A stretch of 64,000 nucleotides of DNA, from contig NZ_CP015963.1 in the NCBI RefSeq assembly GCF_001663155.1, positions 2,070,001 to 2,134,000 on the forward strand, in the 5' to 3' direction. The DNA comes from Altererythrobacter ishigakiensis. GTDB taxonomy: Bacteria; Pseudomonadota; Alphaproteobacteria; Sphingomonadales; Sphingomonadaceae. A program made the translations under genes and the position numbers. Every line of letters begins with the position of its first letter. Position 1 is the first letter of the stretch. Positions 1-9,039 of the stretch are shown here, piece after piece. The notes under the pieces were generated by a model that worked only from the letters and a program-made list of their open reading frames with translations, was not told the DNA's origin and made no database searches.

Positions 1-417
1 ACGAATTTCAGGGGCGACGAGACGACCAATGGCTCTACCACTTACGCGCGCGCTTCGGCAGGACCGGACGGTGCGCATGCAGTTTCAGGCGAGTGGACCG
101 TTGCTGAACTCGGCGAAATGAGTGACGCAGCTCTGACATGGACCTACACAATTGAAGGCGACACGATTACCAGCACCGGCAACAGTGGCGGTTACACCGC
201 GACTTTGGGTGGTGATCCGGTCACTCCTGAAGATGATGACACAGGTGGAGTTCTGGCCGTCGAGAAGACTGGCGAGAACAGCTATCGCGAGACCTACTCA
301 CGTGATGGTGAAGTGATCAATATTCTGGATCTGACGGTAGACGGTGACACACTGTCAGGGGTGTCTACTGACCCCCGTGATGGAAGCACTGTCAAATGGA
401 CAGCAACTCGCCAATAG
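1..417 (+). CDS. Unknown protein, 5'-truncated by the window edge
   Basis: The frame is open from base 1 to a TAG at 415-417, so the gene starts outside the window; an internal ATG at 118 is probably not the start because upstream codons continue in the same style. The visible 138 residues are rich in Thr, Gly, Asp and Ser, with alternating patterns such as TWTYTIEGDTITSTGN and YRETYSRDGEV that look like beta strands. It resembles small secreted beta-barrel or lipocalin-like proteins, but I do not recognise a family. No membrane segment is visible in this part. A strong terminator follows 24 bases after the stop. Confidence 0.6.
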   Translation, partial: TNFRGDETTNGSTTYARASAGPDGAHAVSGEWTVAELGEMSDAALTWTYTIEGDTITSTGNSGGYTATLGGDPVTPEDDDTGGVLAVEKTGENSYRETYSRDGEVINILDLTVDGDTLSGVSTDPRDGSTVKWTATRQ

Positions 418-440
418 AATCAAAACTCGATTAAGGACGT

Positions 441-478
441 CCCGGCCTTGCCTAGCGCAAGGTCGGGATTTTCTTTTT
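441..478 (+). terminator. Rho-independent terminator
   Basis: An 11-bp stem (441-451 with 457-467, one G-T pair) with a 5-base loop is followed by the T-rich tract ATTTTCTTTTT on the plus strand. It ends the partial gene upstream and separates it from the convergent polyprenyl synthase gene. Confidence 0.8.
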
Positions 479-491
479 CAGCCTGTTTTGG

Positions 492-1502
492 CTAGTAACC
501 GCGGGCGACTGCGAACATCGCCGCCTCTGCCATTGCAGCGCGAGCCTTGCTATCAGGAAAGATTGAAATTGCATCGATTGCCCGCTGGGCAAAATGTCGC
601 GCACGTTCACGCGTGTCTTCAACCGCATTGTGCCGCGCCATCAATTCTTGCGCATGCGCCAGATCGGAATCACTTGACCGATGCCCCATGATCGCGGCTT
701 TCCAGAATTTGCGTTCATCCTCGCTACCGCGAGCATAAGCCAGAATGACCGGCAAAGTCATTTTGCCTTCGCGAAAATCATCGCCCTTGTCCTTACCCAT
801 CTGGGCCGCATCGGAATCATAATCGATTGCGTCGTCGACAAGTTGAAAGGCTACACCGAGATTGCGCCCGTAATCTTCCAGCGCACGTTCCTGCTCTTCG
901 CCGCATTCCGCAACGACAGCGCTGATCTGACTTGCCGCAGCGAAAAGCGCCGCAGTTTTTGCGCCGATAATGTGCAGGTAACGTTCCTCGCTGGTTTCGA
1001 TCTGACGCTGAGCGGTCAGTTGTGAAACTTCGCCCTCAGCAATCACAGCACTTGCATGACTAAGGATTTTCAGAACTTTGAGCGATCCATCTTCAGTCAT
1101 CAATTCGAATGCACGGCTGAACAGGAAATCGCCAACCAGGACAGTGGCGGGGTTGCCGAAGATAATATTTGCCGCTGCCTTGCCGCGCCTCAGTTCGCTG
1201 CCGTCAACGACATCATCGTGAAGCAGCGTCGCCGTGTGAATGAATTCAACCGCTGCGGCGAGCTTGTAATGACGCGTCCCCTCATAACCAACCAGCGCTG
1301 TGCCAGCGAGCGTCAGCATTGGACGCAAGCGTTTACCGCCGCCAGAGATCAAGTGGCCTGCGAGACGCGGTATGAGCGGTATTTCACTTTGCATTCGGTC
1401 AAGAATGACCTGATTGACCGCATTCATTCCATTCGCAGTGAGCGACAACATAGGCTCAAGCGAAGGCTTCTTCTGCGGGAAACGGACTACCTCTGCGCTC
1501 AT
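492..1502 (-). CDS. ispB: Octaprenyl/polyprenyl diphosphate synthase
   Basis: Trans-polyprenyl diphosphate synthase that lengthens farnesyl diphosphate with isopentenyl diphosphate to make the ubiquinone side chain; cytosolic. The 336-residue product has the GGGKRLRP substrate-binding motif (54-61), the first aspartate-rich motif LLHDDVVD (DD at 96-97) and the second, LVDDAIDYD (DD at 223-224), all intact. The frame stays open further upstream to 1742, but that part overlaps the divergent chorismate mutase gene and is not family-like. ATG at 1502 (MSAEVVRFP) matches the usual family length; ATG at 1514 is an alternative. ubiA lies about 40 kb away in the same window. Confidence 0.92.
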   Translation of the reverse strand: MSAEVVRFPQKKPSLEPMLSLTANGMNAVNQVILDRMQSEIPLIPRLAGHLISGGGKRLRPMLTLAGTALVGYEGTRHYKLAAAVEFIHTATLLHDDVVDGSELRRGKAAANIIFGNPATVLVGDFLFSRAFELMTEDGSLKVLKILSHASAVIAEGEVSQLTAQRQIETSEERYLHIIGAKTAALFAAASQISAVVAECGEEQERALEDYGRNLGVAFQLVDDAIDYDSDAAQMGKDKGDDFREGKMTLPVILAYARGSEDERKFWKAAIMGHRSSDSDLAHAQELMARHNAVEDTRERARHFAQRAIDAISIFPDSKARAAMAEAAMFAVARGY

Positions 1503-1567
1503 GCTTGGCCACATGGCGTTCGTAAGGCCGCTTGGCAAGCGCTCAATTACTGCTAGCTTTGCAACTG

Positions 1568-1876
1568 ATGTCCGACAAAACGCAAACAAATCCCGCCGCC
1601 GATCAGGTTCTGGCCAGCTATCGCAAGAGCATCGACAATATCGATGCTGCGCTGATCCATATGCTTGCAGAGCGATTTCGCATAACTCAGGCTGTGGGTG
1701 AGTACAAAGCGAAGGTGACCTTACCGCCCGCCGACCCCGCACGTGAAGAACGCCAGATAGCCAGGCTGCGCAAGCTTTCAGAAGAGGCTGACTTGGATCC
1801 GGAGTTTAGCGAGAAATTCTTGCGCTTCATCATCGATGAAGTGATCCGCCATCACGAAAAAGCTCGTAAACGTTAA
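1568..1876 (+). CDS. Chorismate mutase, AroQ class
   Basis: Small all-helical chorismate mutase (102 aa) converting chorismate to prephenate in Phe/Tyr synthesis. Family features visible are the R at the start of helix 1 (ASYRKSIDNIDAALIHMLAERF), the K/R pairs in VGEYKAK, and the C-terminal helix FIIDEVIRHHEKARKR. Only the mutase domain is present; no dehydratase or dehydrogenase is fused. ATG 1568 was preferred to the upstream ATG at 1532, because it starts where homology-like sequence starts and leaves room for a divergent promoter shared with ispB (66 bases). Confidence 0.88.
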   Translation: MSDKTQTNPAADQVLASYRKSIDNIDAALIHMLAERFRITQAVGEYKAKVTLPPADPAREERQIARLRKLSEEADLDPEFSEKFLRFIIDEVIRHHEKARKR

Positions 1877-1955
1877 TCTTCTCGGGTTGTCCTTACGAAG
1901 TTTCGCGTAGCTCTATGATCATCGCATTTTGACCATATAAAACTATAAATACTGC

Positions 1956-2339
1956 ATGTCCTCCTGGCAGTCTTTCTCTTCGGCCCCAAGGGTCCCACGT
2001 CGGAATGCGGCGCGTTTACGGCTCGATGTTCCCGTACGACTTCGTTTCGTAAGCCGAGATTCTAAAGCATCTCTCAAGAATATCTCCTGCACTGGAGCAC
2101 AGATCGAAGTAGACAAGCCTCCGAGGATTGGGGAATTTGGCGAATTGAAGTTCGGAGACACCGTTGCATTCTTTGAAGTAATTTGGCTATCAGGCAAATG
2201 TATCGGCGTGGAGTTTGATCAACCTCTTCCGAAACAAGATGTTACAGCCCTAAGACAAACTCAGACCAGACCGGAAAGGCTTCAAAGGCAAAGATTGGAA
2301 AATGAAGCTAGAAAATGGGCCACGGGTGCGATCCATTAG
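1956..2339 (+). CDS. PilZ-domain protein, probable c-di-GMP binder
   Basis: A 127-residue single-domain PilZ protein. The two c-di-GMP-binding signatures are present: RxxxR at R16-R20 (RRNAAR) and the N/DxSxxG motif as NISCTG (42-47). Such stand-alone PilZ proteins act as effectors of cyclic-di-GMP signalling; the target cannot be read from sequence. The C-terminal tail is highly charged. The gene converges on the histidine kinase gene, their ends overlapping by four bases, so it is not part of that operon. A GGDEF cyclase that could supply the ligand is encoded at about 24-25 kb. Confidence 0.85.
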   Translation: MSSWQSFSSAPRVPRRNAARLRLDVPVRLRFVSRDSKASLKNISCTGAQIEVDKPPRIGEFGELKFGDTVAFFEVIWLSGKCIGVEFDQPLPKQDVTALRQTQTRPERLQRQRLENEARKWATGAIH

Positions 2340-3826
2340 GATGACTCGTTCTGAAGAGCTCTTGGCAAAGCCAGTCGAACAAGCAGTCCCCCCAAATCTT
2401 CGCTACTTTGTAAGCTGACGTTTCCTCCGTAGATCTCTGCGACGTCGCGAACGATCGCGAGGCCCAATCCGGTTCCCGGCTTGCCAGTGTCCAGGCGCAC
2501 TCCGCGATCAAAAATACGTTCCCGTTCGGCCTCGGGGATCCCCGTTCCGTCGTCTTCAACCCAGATCACAAATTGTTCGTTTTCCGGCTCTGCGTCGACT
2601 GTAACAAAGACACTTCCTCCCCCGTACTTTGCTGCGTTCTCGACCAGATTGCCCAGGATCTCATCGAGATCCTGACGTTCAATCGCAACCCGGGCATCCT
2701 TGTTGCCAGCAAGATCAAACCGAACACCCTGATGGATACGCGTTACAGCGCGAAGCACCGACTCGACACTGGGCCAGACTTCGGCGCGAGATCGACCCGT
2801 AGAACGCCTTCCCACCGCCCGCGCCCGAGCAAGGTGGTGATCGACGTGACGCTGCATCGATCTTGTTTCGCGGAACACCAGATCATCAAGCCGAGGGTCT
2901 CGGGCCGTGGCCGCATTTGTCAGCACTGTTAGAGGGGTCTTTAGCGCGTGCGCCAGATTGCCTGCGTGTGTGCGCGCTTCTTCAGCCTGCCGTTCGGAGT
3001 GAGCTAGCAACTCATTGAGTTCCTGGACCAGTGGCTCCACTTCGGTCGGCAACGGCTCTGTAATCCGGTTCTCCCCTGTAGTGCGGAGTTTTTGAATGGC
3101 TGCCCGCACGCGCCGTAATGGCGAGAGGCCATAGCGAATTTGGAACAGCGTCATCAGGAACAGGCCGAGCCCAACAATCGCAAAGCTCCAGATCAAAATG
3201 GATCGAATTTCAGTTATCTGATCCTCAAGCGCGTCGGTTGCTGAAGCGACAGCGAACGTCCAACGGGTATCACTATTGGGTAGAATTACAGACCGCTCGA
3301 CCATTCGCAGTGGCTCACCCTCAAACTGTGCTGAATCATAGAAATGCGCTTCGTCGTCGAAGTGATCGCCCTGCAACCTCAAGGTACGATCCCACAGGCT
3401 TCGCGATGGGTAAGGTTCATAACCCTCGCCACTGATTTGCCAGTAAAGACCGCTGTTTGGCTCAAGAAAGCGCTGGTCGCCAAGAATGCGGTTGAAATAG
3501 ACTTCGCCGCCGGACTCAATCTCTGCTGATCCGATCATTGCAGTCAGAATATACTCGAGCTGCTCGTCAAAGTTTCGCTCAACCAGATTGGTGAGCGTAC
3601 GATCAAGTGCGATCCCGCCGCCGATCAGCAGCACGCCGATCCAACCCGCCGCGATAAGCATCATGCGCCGTGCAACACTGCCCTGCGTTGCGGACACTGC
3701 TTCATCCTCGCCCAGATGCCCTGACACCGCAGCGCTCACAGGTGCTGCGTCGCCAGACGCGTCCTTAGGCGTGCCCTTAGGCTCGTGGAGCGTCTGCGGG
3801 GTCGTCGAGGCTGTATCCAAGGCCAC
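2336..3826 (-). CDS. PhoQ-like sensor histidine kinase
   Basis: Membrane sensor kinase, partner of the response regulator directly upstream. From N to C: a variable ~50-residue leader, TM1 (about 55-74), a ~130-residue periplasmic domain, TM2 (about 209-230), a HAMP-like linker, a DHp helix with phospho-acceptor H293 in LAHALKTPLT, and a complete ATPase domain with N box (NLVENAAKYG), G1 box (DDGTGIPE) and G2 box (GTGLGLAIV). The start is uncertain: the frame opens with GTG at 3826, overlapping the regulator by 50 bases; GTG 3739 and ATG 3664 are alternatives that would shorten only the leader. Confidence 0.87.
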   Translation of the reverse strand: MALDTASTTPQTLHEPKGTPKDASGDAAPVSAAVSGHLGEDEAVSATQGSVARRMMLIAAGWIGVLLIGGGIALDRTLTNLVERNFDEQLEYILTAMIGSAEIESGGEVYFNRILGDQRFLEPNSGLYWQISGEGYEPYPSRSLWDRTLRLQGDHFDDEAHFYDSAQFEGEPLRMVERSVILPNSDTRWTFAVASATDALEDQITEIRSILIWSFAIVGLGLFLMTLFQIRYGLSPLRRVRAAIQKLRTTGENRITEPLPTEVEPLVQELNELLAHSERQAEEARTHAGNLAHALKTPLTVLTNAATARDPRLDDLVFRETRSMQRHVDHHLARARAVGRRSTGRSRAEVWPSVESVLRAVTRIHQGVRFDLAGNKDARVAIERQDLDEILGNLVENAAKYGGGSVFVTVDAEPENEQFVIWVEDDGTGIPEAERERIFDRGVRLDTGKPGTGLGLAIVRDVAEIYGGNVSLQSSEDLGGLLVRLALPRALQNESS

Positions 3827-4454
3827 GGATCGTCGTAATCACTTCTGCGCCGAGTTTCTTCCGGATGCGAGTCACGAACACTTCGATTGTGTTCGAATCG
3901 CGGTCAAAGTCCTGATCGTAAATGTGTTCGATCAACTCAGTCCGACTGACAACTTTGCCCTTGTGATGCATCAGATAGCTCAGCAGTTTGTACTCCTGCG
4001 CGGTCAACTTCACCGGCTCGCCCTTCAGCGTCACTCGGCCAGAGCGCGTGTCCAGCCGCACATCGCCCGCGGTAAGCTCGGCCGAAGTATTTCCTGACGC
4101 GCGGCGAATGAGCGCGCGCAACCTCGCAATCAGCTCTTCGGTCTGGAATGGCTTGGCAAGATAGTCGTCCGCGCCCGCATCTAGCCCCGCCACCTTGTCT
4201 GACCAGCTATCCCGAGCAGTAAGAACCAGAACCGGGAAATTGCGGCCTTCCTTTCGCCACATGCCCAGCACCGTCAGACCATCAATTTCCGGTAGGCCCA
4301 GATCTAGGATGACCGCGTCGTATTCCTCGGTGCTGCCAAGGAAATGACCGTCTTCGCCATCGGTAGAAAGGTCGACCGCATAGCCGTTTTGTTCCAGCGT
4401 CGACTTCAGCTGCTGGCCAAGAGTGGGCTCATCTTCGACAATAAGAATGCGCAT
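3777..4454 (-). CDS. OmpR/PhoP-family response regulator
   Basis: Two-domain transcription regulator (225 aa). The receiver has acidic pocket E7/D8, phospho-acceptor D51, T79 and K101 (LAKPF). The C-terminal half is an OmpR-type winged helix (LTAQEYKLLSYLMHHKGKV, then SNTIEVFVTRIRKKLG). It is read by the kinase encoded immediately downstream (50-base overlap with the longest kinase start), which implies translational coupling. A PepSY-domain exported protein is encoded about 100 bases upstream on the same strand, an arrangement often seen for PhoPQ-like systems in sphingomonads. Confidence 0.93.
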   Translation of the reverse strand: MRILIVEDEPTLGQQLKSTLEQNGYAVDLSTDGEDGHFLGSTEEYDAVILDLGLPEIDGLTVLGMWRKEGRNFPVLVLTARDSWSDKVAGLDAGADDYLAKPFQTEELIARLRALIRRASGNTSAELTAGDVRLDTRSGRVTLKGEPVKLTAQEYKLLSYLMHHKGKVVSRTELIEHIYDQDFDRDSNTIEVFVTRIRKKLGAEVITTIRGLGYSLDDPADAPRA

Positions 4455-4558
4455 ATTCGCCTGCTAATCCTGCCTTGAATTTTCGGGGAGTGTTGGGCCT
4501 TTGCATGGCCAGCGTCAAGCGGATCAAGCGATTGTCCACCTACCATGTCAGCTTGGAG

Positions 4559-4867
4559 TCAGTTCGAGCGTCGGATGATCCGTCCTGTACGTGCATCGAC
4601 ATCGACATAAGTAACGCGGCCATCCTTGATGAATTTTAGGCGATATGCGCGCGCGGTCGCATCATAGGCAGGGCCCAGATACTCACTTCCACGCATTTGT
4701 GGCAAAACGCGCCGTTCAATCTCGCGCAAGGACAGCACATTGCCCGCACGCATTTCCTTGCGCGCCTCATTCTGATCATTGCGCGCTTGCTCATGCGCAA
4801 CTGCGGGGGCTGATATCCCGATAGTAGCAATGGCAAATGCGCCTAAAAGAGATGCGATGCGTTTCAT
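4559..4867 (-). CDS. Exported PepSY-domain protein
   Basis: A 102-residue protein beginning MKRIASLLGAFAIATIGISA, a clear Sec signal peptide cleaved near AVAHEQ. The mature part contains a PepSY-like module (LSLREIERRVLPQMRG... YRLKFIKDGRVTYVDVDARTGRI). PepSY modules are periplasmic and are thought to modulate proteases or sensor kinases. Position just upstream of the RR/HK pair suggests it is an accessory or target of that system. ATG 4867 was chosen over 4966 because it starts exactly at the signal peptide. Confidence 0.85.
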   Translation of the reverse strand: MKRIASLLGAFAIATIGISAPAVAHEQARNDQNEARKEMRAGNVLSLREIERRVLPQMRGSEYLGPAYDATARAYRLKFIKDGRVTYVDVDARTGRIIRRSN

Positions 4868-5010
4868 GATGCCGTCATGCCTAAGCCTAAAGCGTTGAAC
4901 AAGGTGTGAATATCGCAATTCAATGGCGTTCAGGAAACTATGGCTCTGTTTGGCAATGGTTTGCAAGCCAAGTTGAGCGCGCTAGGGCATAAGGAACTGG
5001 GAGACACCTA

Positions 5011-6588
5011 ATGCTTAAGTCATTGCTGAGCGCAGTCGCGCTAACCGGCGCTGCGATTGCTTTCTCTGCACCTGCAGCTGCGCAAATGGAGAGGGTTCCG
5101 GAACGCCCGGCCGGTGAAGGCGAAGGTCCGTACGATACATTGCTCATCAAGGGCGCAACCATGATCGATGGCACCGGTGCGCCTCCCGAAGGTCCAGTCA
5201 GCATCCTTGTGGAAGGCAACCGCATAACGCGCATCATGAGAGGAGGAGGAGATGTTCCCGCCGATCGCGTGATTGACGCCAGCGGAATGTATGTCTTGCC
5301 GGGCTTCGTCGACACGCACGGACACAACGGCGACCCGTCCAAGGCGCCCCAGCCGTCCTACGGATTCAAGCTATGGCTGGCACATGGGGTGACGAGCGTT
5401 CGTGGGGTTGGTTTCGGGTTTGGTCCTGACGATCCTTCGCTTAGCCAGAAGCGCCGGAGCGCGGCCAATACAATCACTGCACCTCGTCTATTTGCATACG
5501 CAGTTCCGGGAGATGTCTGGCCCAATGGCGCCGTGCGCACCCCTGAACAAGGACGTGAATGGGTGCGCTGGATTGCGAACCGGGGCTATGATGGGATCAA
5601 GTTCTTCAACAGTGAAGACCCCGCCACACTGGCCGCAATTCTAGATGAATCCGACAAGCACGGGCTTGGTACTGTCGCACATCTGGGTCAGCGCGGCGTG
5701 GCGGAAGTCAACGCACGTGTCGCGACAGAGCTTGGTCTTGATGGAGTTACTCACTTCTATGGTCATTTTGAAAGCCTGCTAAATGGGGCCGCACTGCCGC
5801 AATATCCCGCGGACTATAACTATCTTGATGAGCAATCACGTTTTGCATGGGTCGCTCGGCTCGCCGATCAGGTGGGCGATCCCGACAGCGAAGAGTGGAG
5901 CGCCTATGTCGATCATCTGATCGAGAATGACGTTACGCTCAGCCCCACTTTCAATATCTACTCTGCCAGCCGCGACGTCATGAGAGCGCGCAATCTCGAA
6001 TGGCATGAGAAATACACTCTGCCGCAGCTGATGCGGTTCTATTCACCTAGTCTTACCAATCACGGCAGCTACTATCATGATTGGACCAGTGATGACGAAG
6101 TTGCATGGCGAAACTTCTACCGCAAATGGTTCGATCTGACGCGTGAGTTCAAGGACCGCGGCGGGCGCGTGACGGCTGGATCTGATCCGGGTTATATCTA
6201 TCAGACATGGGGGTTCGCCTACATCGGAGAGCTCGAGATGCTGCGCGAAGCGGGCCTGACTCCTTTGGAAGTCATTCAGGCTGCAACAATCAATGGTGCA
6301 CGCGAGATTTATGACCCTAAGGGCGTTGAGCCACCCTTTGGTTCGATCAAGGTTGGAAAACTTGCTGACCTGGTAATTGTCCCGGAAAACCCGCTGTCCA
6401 ACCTGAAGATACTTTACGGCACCGGACACACTCGTCTCAATCGCGAGACCAACCAATTAGAGACCGTTGGCGGTGTTCGCTGGACGATCAAGGATGGGAT
6501 CGTCTTTGATGCGCCCAGTTTGCTGGAAGACGTTGCCGATATGGTTGAAATGCAGAAGCTGCACGATAACGCCACCATGGCTGAATAA
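5011..6588 (+). CDS. Secreted amidohydrolase (imidazolonepropionase-like)
   Basis: A 525-residue amidohydrolase-superfamily enzyme with a signal peptide (MLKSLLSAVALTGAAIAFSA, cleavage near AAAQ-ME), so periplasmic. Metal ligands are visible: H103 and H105 in GFVDTHGHNG, a candidate carboxylated lysine in GYDGIKFFN, histidines in VAHLGQRG and THFYGHFES, and the final aspartate in TAGSDPGY. The C-terminal small beta domain (GKLADLVIVPENPL) is complete. Homologues hydrolyse cyclic amides or dipeptides; the substrate cannot be assigned. It stands alone between the divergent PepSY gene and an ABC-F gene. Confidence 0.88.
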   Translation: MLKSLLSAVALTGAAIAFSAPAAAQMERVPERPAGEGEGPYDTLLIKGATMIDGTGAPPEGPVSILVEGNRITRIMRGGGDVPADRVIDASGMYVLPGFVDTHGHNGDPSKAPQPSYGFKLWLAHGVTSVRGVGFGFGPDDPSLSQKRRSAANTITAPRLFAYAVPGDVWPNGAVRTPEQGREWVRWIANRGYDGIKFFNSEDPATLAAILDESDKHGLGTVAHLGQRGVAEVNARVATELGLDGVTHFYGHFESLLNGAALPQYPADYNYLDEQSRFAWVARLADQVGDPDSEEWSAYVDHLIENDVTLSPTFNIYSASRDVMRARNLEWHEKYTLPQLMRFYSPSLTNHGSYYHDWTSDDEVAWRNFYRKWFDLTREFKDRGGRVTAGSDPGYIYQTWGFAYIGELEMLREAGLTPLEVIQAATINGAREIYDPKGVEPPFGSIKVGKLADLVIVPENPLSNLKILYGTGHTRLNRETNQLETVGGVRWTIKDGIVFDAPSLLEDVADMVEMQKLHDNATMAE

Positions 6589-6649
6589 CGCCAACGGCTT
6601 ATCACCAACTATTGCAGAGAGCCGCGCCGTCGCTTAACGCGCGCGGCCT

Positions 6650-8455
6650 ATGGCGCAACCACCAATCCTCTCATGGGAAGGCCTTGGTCTGCAGCAAGGC
6701 GGTCGCTGGCTGCTGGGTGGCCCGGACCGTGAAGACATCAATTTGCATATTGGGCCGCGGGACCGGCTTGCACTCATAGGACGCAATGGCGCCGGAAAAA
6801 CAACACTGTTCCGCTTGATCGATAACCAGATTGAGGCTGATCGGGGCACGCGCAAGGTAAAGCCGGGCGTGCGTATTGTAGTGCTGGAGCAAGATCCTGA
6901 TTTCACCGGGTGCGACACTCTCATGGATTGGGCATTATTGGGCGAACACGCGCCGGCTGAACACGAAGTCGAAGCAATTGCCGGCCAGCTTGGCATCGAC
7001 ATGACGACCGCATCCGCAGGCGCAAGCGGTGGTGAACGCCGCCGGGCCGCCATTGCTCGCGCGTTGGCGCAAGAGCCCGATCTGCTGCTGATGGATGAGC
7101 CAACCAACCATCTAGACCTTGCCGCCATCGACTGGCTCGAAGACTGGCTGACCCGCTACAAGGGCGCGTTCATCGTGATTAGCCATGACCGCACATTCCT
7201 GAAGCGACTCACCAGTGCAACCCTTTGGCTCGACCGGGGCATTATCCGGCGCAAGGAAGTTGGCTTTGGCGGTTACGAGGCTTGGGAAGAGCAGGTCTAT
7301 GCAGAAGAGGCCCGCGCCGCTGAGAAGCTCGACGCGAAGCTCAAGATCGAAGCGCACTGGCTTGAGCGCGGCGTAACCGCGCGGCGCAAGCGTAATCAGG
7401 GACGGTTGGAGAAATTGTGGCAGATGCGCGCGCAACGAGCTGCAATGATCTCGGGCGGCGGAACAGCCAAGCTCAAACTTGCGACGGAAGAAGACTTCAA
7501 ATCAAAGTCGGTCATAGTCGCGGAGAATATATCGAAGAGCTATGATGATCGTACAGTGATCCAGCCCTTTAGTCTGCGCATCCAGCGCGGCGACCGGATC
7601 GGCATTGTCGGCGCCAACGGTGCCGGAAAGACGACGCTTCTTAAGATGCTCACTGGCGAACTTGAGCCCGATGGCGGTACTGTCACGATCTCAAAAAAGC
7701 TGACCGGCGTGATGATCGATCAACAGCGCAGCCTGATGGAACCCGATCGCACGGTCAGGCAAGTTCTTGCCGAGGGTGGTGACTGGCTCGACGTGCGCGG
7801 CAACCGCAAACATGTGCAGGCGTATCTGAAAGACTTTCTGTTCGATCCGAAGATCGTTGAAACCAAGGTCGGCATCCTGTCTGGTGGTGAGCGATCGCGA
7901 CTGCTTCTGGCACGCGAATTTGCCCGCAAGTCGAACCTGCTCGTGCTCGATGAACCAACCAACGATCTTGATCTCGAGACGCTAGATCTGTTGCAAGAAG
8001 TCATCGCCGATTATGATGGTACTGTACTGATTGTTAGCCACGACCGTGATTTTCTGGACCGGACTGTCACACTGACGCTTGGTCTGGACGGAAGCGGCAC
8101 GGTGGACGTAGTTGCTGGTGGGTATGAGGATTGGGAGCGCAAACGCCGCGAACCAAAAGTCAGAAAGACCAAATCCGCCCTTGCCGAGAATAAGAGAAGT
8201 TCTCCGCCGCCGCCTCCACCAAAACCGGATAAGCTTTCATACAAGGATCAGCGTGACTACGAGCTACTTCCCGCGCGGATTGAGGAATTGGAAGCAGCAA
8301 TAAGCAAGGGTGAGCAAATCCTGTCTGATCCCGAGCTCTACACCAAGGACCCGAAGAAGTTTGCAGCCATCAGCCAGGGGTTAGAGAACGCCCGTGCAGC
8401 AAAGGATGCAGCGGAAGAGCGCTGGCTAGAGTTGGCCGAAAAGGTCGAGGGATGA
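6650..8455 (+). CDS. ABC-F ATPase, Uup-like
   Basis: Soluble tandem ABC ATPase (601 aa) without membrane domains, acting on ribosomes or branched DNA as known for Uup/ABC-F proteins. Two Walker A motifs are present (GRNGAGKTT about 44-52; GANGAGKTT about 319-327), each followed by a signature (ASGGERRR; LSGGERSR) and Walker B (LLLMDEPTNHLD; LLVLDEPTNDLD). A charged linker lies between the two halves. The C-terminus has a proline run (SSPPPPPPKPDK) and then a coiled coil, typical of Uup rather than EttA. A second ABC-F gene, ettA, is at 28.3 kb. Confidence 0.88.
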   Translation: MAQPPILSWEGLGLQQGGRWLLGGPDREDINLHIGPRDRLALIGRNGAGKTTLFRLIDNQIEADRGTRKVKPGVRIVVLEQDPDFTGCDTLMDWALLGEHAPAEHEVEAIAGQLGIDMTTASAGASGGERRRAAIARALAQEPDLLLMDEPTNHLDLAAIDWLEDWLTRYKGAFIVISHDRTFLKRLTSATLWLDRGIIRRKEVGFGGYEAWEEQVYAEEARAAEKLDAKLKIEAHWLERGVTARRKRNQGRLEKLWQMRAQRAAMISGGGTAKLKLATEEDFKSKSVIVAENISKSYDDRTVIQPFSLRIQRGDRIGIVGANGAGKTTLLKMLTGELEPDGGTVTISKKLTGVMIDQQRSLMEPDRTVRQVLAEGGDWLDVRGNRKHVQAYLKDFLFDPKIVETKVGILSGGERSRLLLAREFARKSNLLVLDEPTNDLDLETLDLLQEVIADYDGTVLIVSHDRDFLDRTVTLTLGLDGSGTVDVVAGGYEDWERKRREPKVRKTKSALAENKRSSPPPPPPKPDKLSYKDQRDYELLPARIEELEAAISKGEQILSDPELYTKDPKKFAAISQGLENARAAKDAAEERWLELAEKVEG

Positions 8456-8463
8456 GGCCACCC

Positions 8464-8936
8464 TCACCTTATGCGGCAGAAATCCGCTACGCGGTCCAGT
8501 GCCAACTTTAGCACCAATTTGCCGCTTCGCGCCGGCCAGCCAAGCTGCTTTTCCGCCTCAGGAAGCCCTTCCCCTGCACATACGACGCGCCACAGGATAT
8601 CTTGTAGGCCTTTTCCCGCTTCGCGCAGTGCACCGTCAAATCTGTCCTTTGCTGCGATCTGTCGTTCGTTTGTCGACAGGCCTTGCCCGCCAGTGCTTTT
8701 TACACGGACCGGCTCCCACCTCATGGTAACATTGGGACCAAGCTGCGCGCGCTCGAAATCATCGCGCAAGCGTTCGCCGGCGTCGAACAGTCGGTCGTCG
8801 ACATGGCCGCGCGAATGTAGCCAACTCAGCGGAGATTCCGCCAGATTGACGGTAATCGTGCGGCGTTTTCCTCTCGCTCCCGACCCCTGATCGGGCCCTC
8901 TTCGGTCAGTTCTTTCTCCACCAGTTGCCGCTGCAT
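8464..8936 (-). pseudogene. DUF6456-family protein, interrupted by a one-base frameshift
   Basis: The start is clear: ATG at 8936 with AGGAG eight bases upstream gives MQRQLVEKELTEEGPIRGRE, which fits the DUF6456 N-terminus. The conserved body (NLAESPLSWLHSRGHV, FDAGERLRDDFERAQLGP, DILWRVVCAGEGL, GWPARSGKLVLKLALDRV) lies in another frame and ends at 8464. The join needs one extra base in the A4 run at 8866-8869 (read as TTTT on the plus strand). With it, the product is a continuous protein of about 157 residues. DUF6456 has no established function. It is either a true frameshift or an assembly error. It diverges from the XRE regulator gene. Confidence 0.8.
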
Positions 8937-9039
8937 TGTGCTGTCTCCTGTTGATGAATCGGGGGGCGCACTTGCAACGCTGCACGCGCTGTAGGAAAGA
9001 AAAATCACCATTTTGGTTATGCGCTTCAGGAGATCTGCG

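Noticed and set aside
8471..8890. 139-codon plus-strand frame over the DUF6456 gene
   Set aside because: Ser/Arg/Pro-rich shadow; the minus strand encodes the conserved family sequence.
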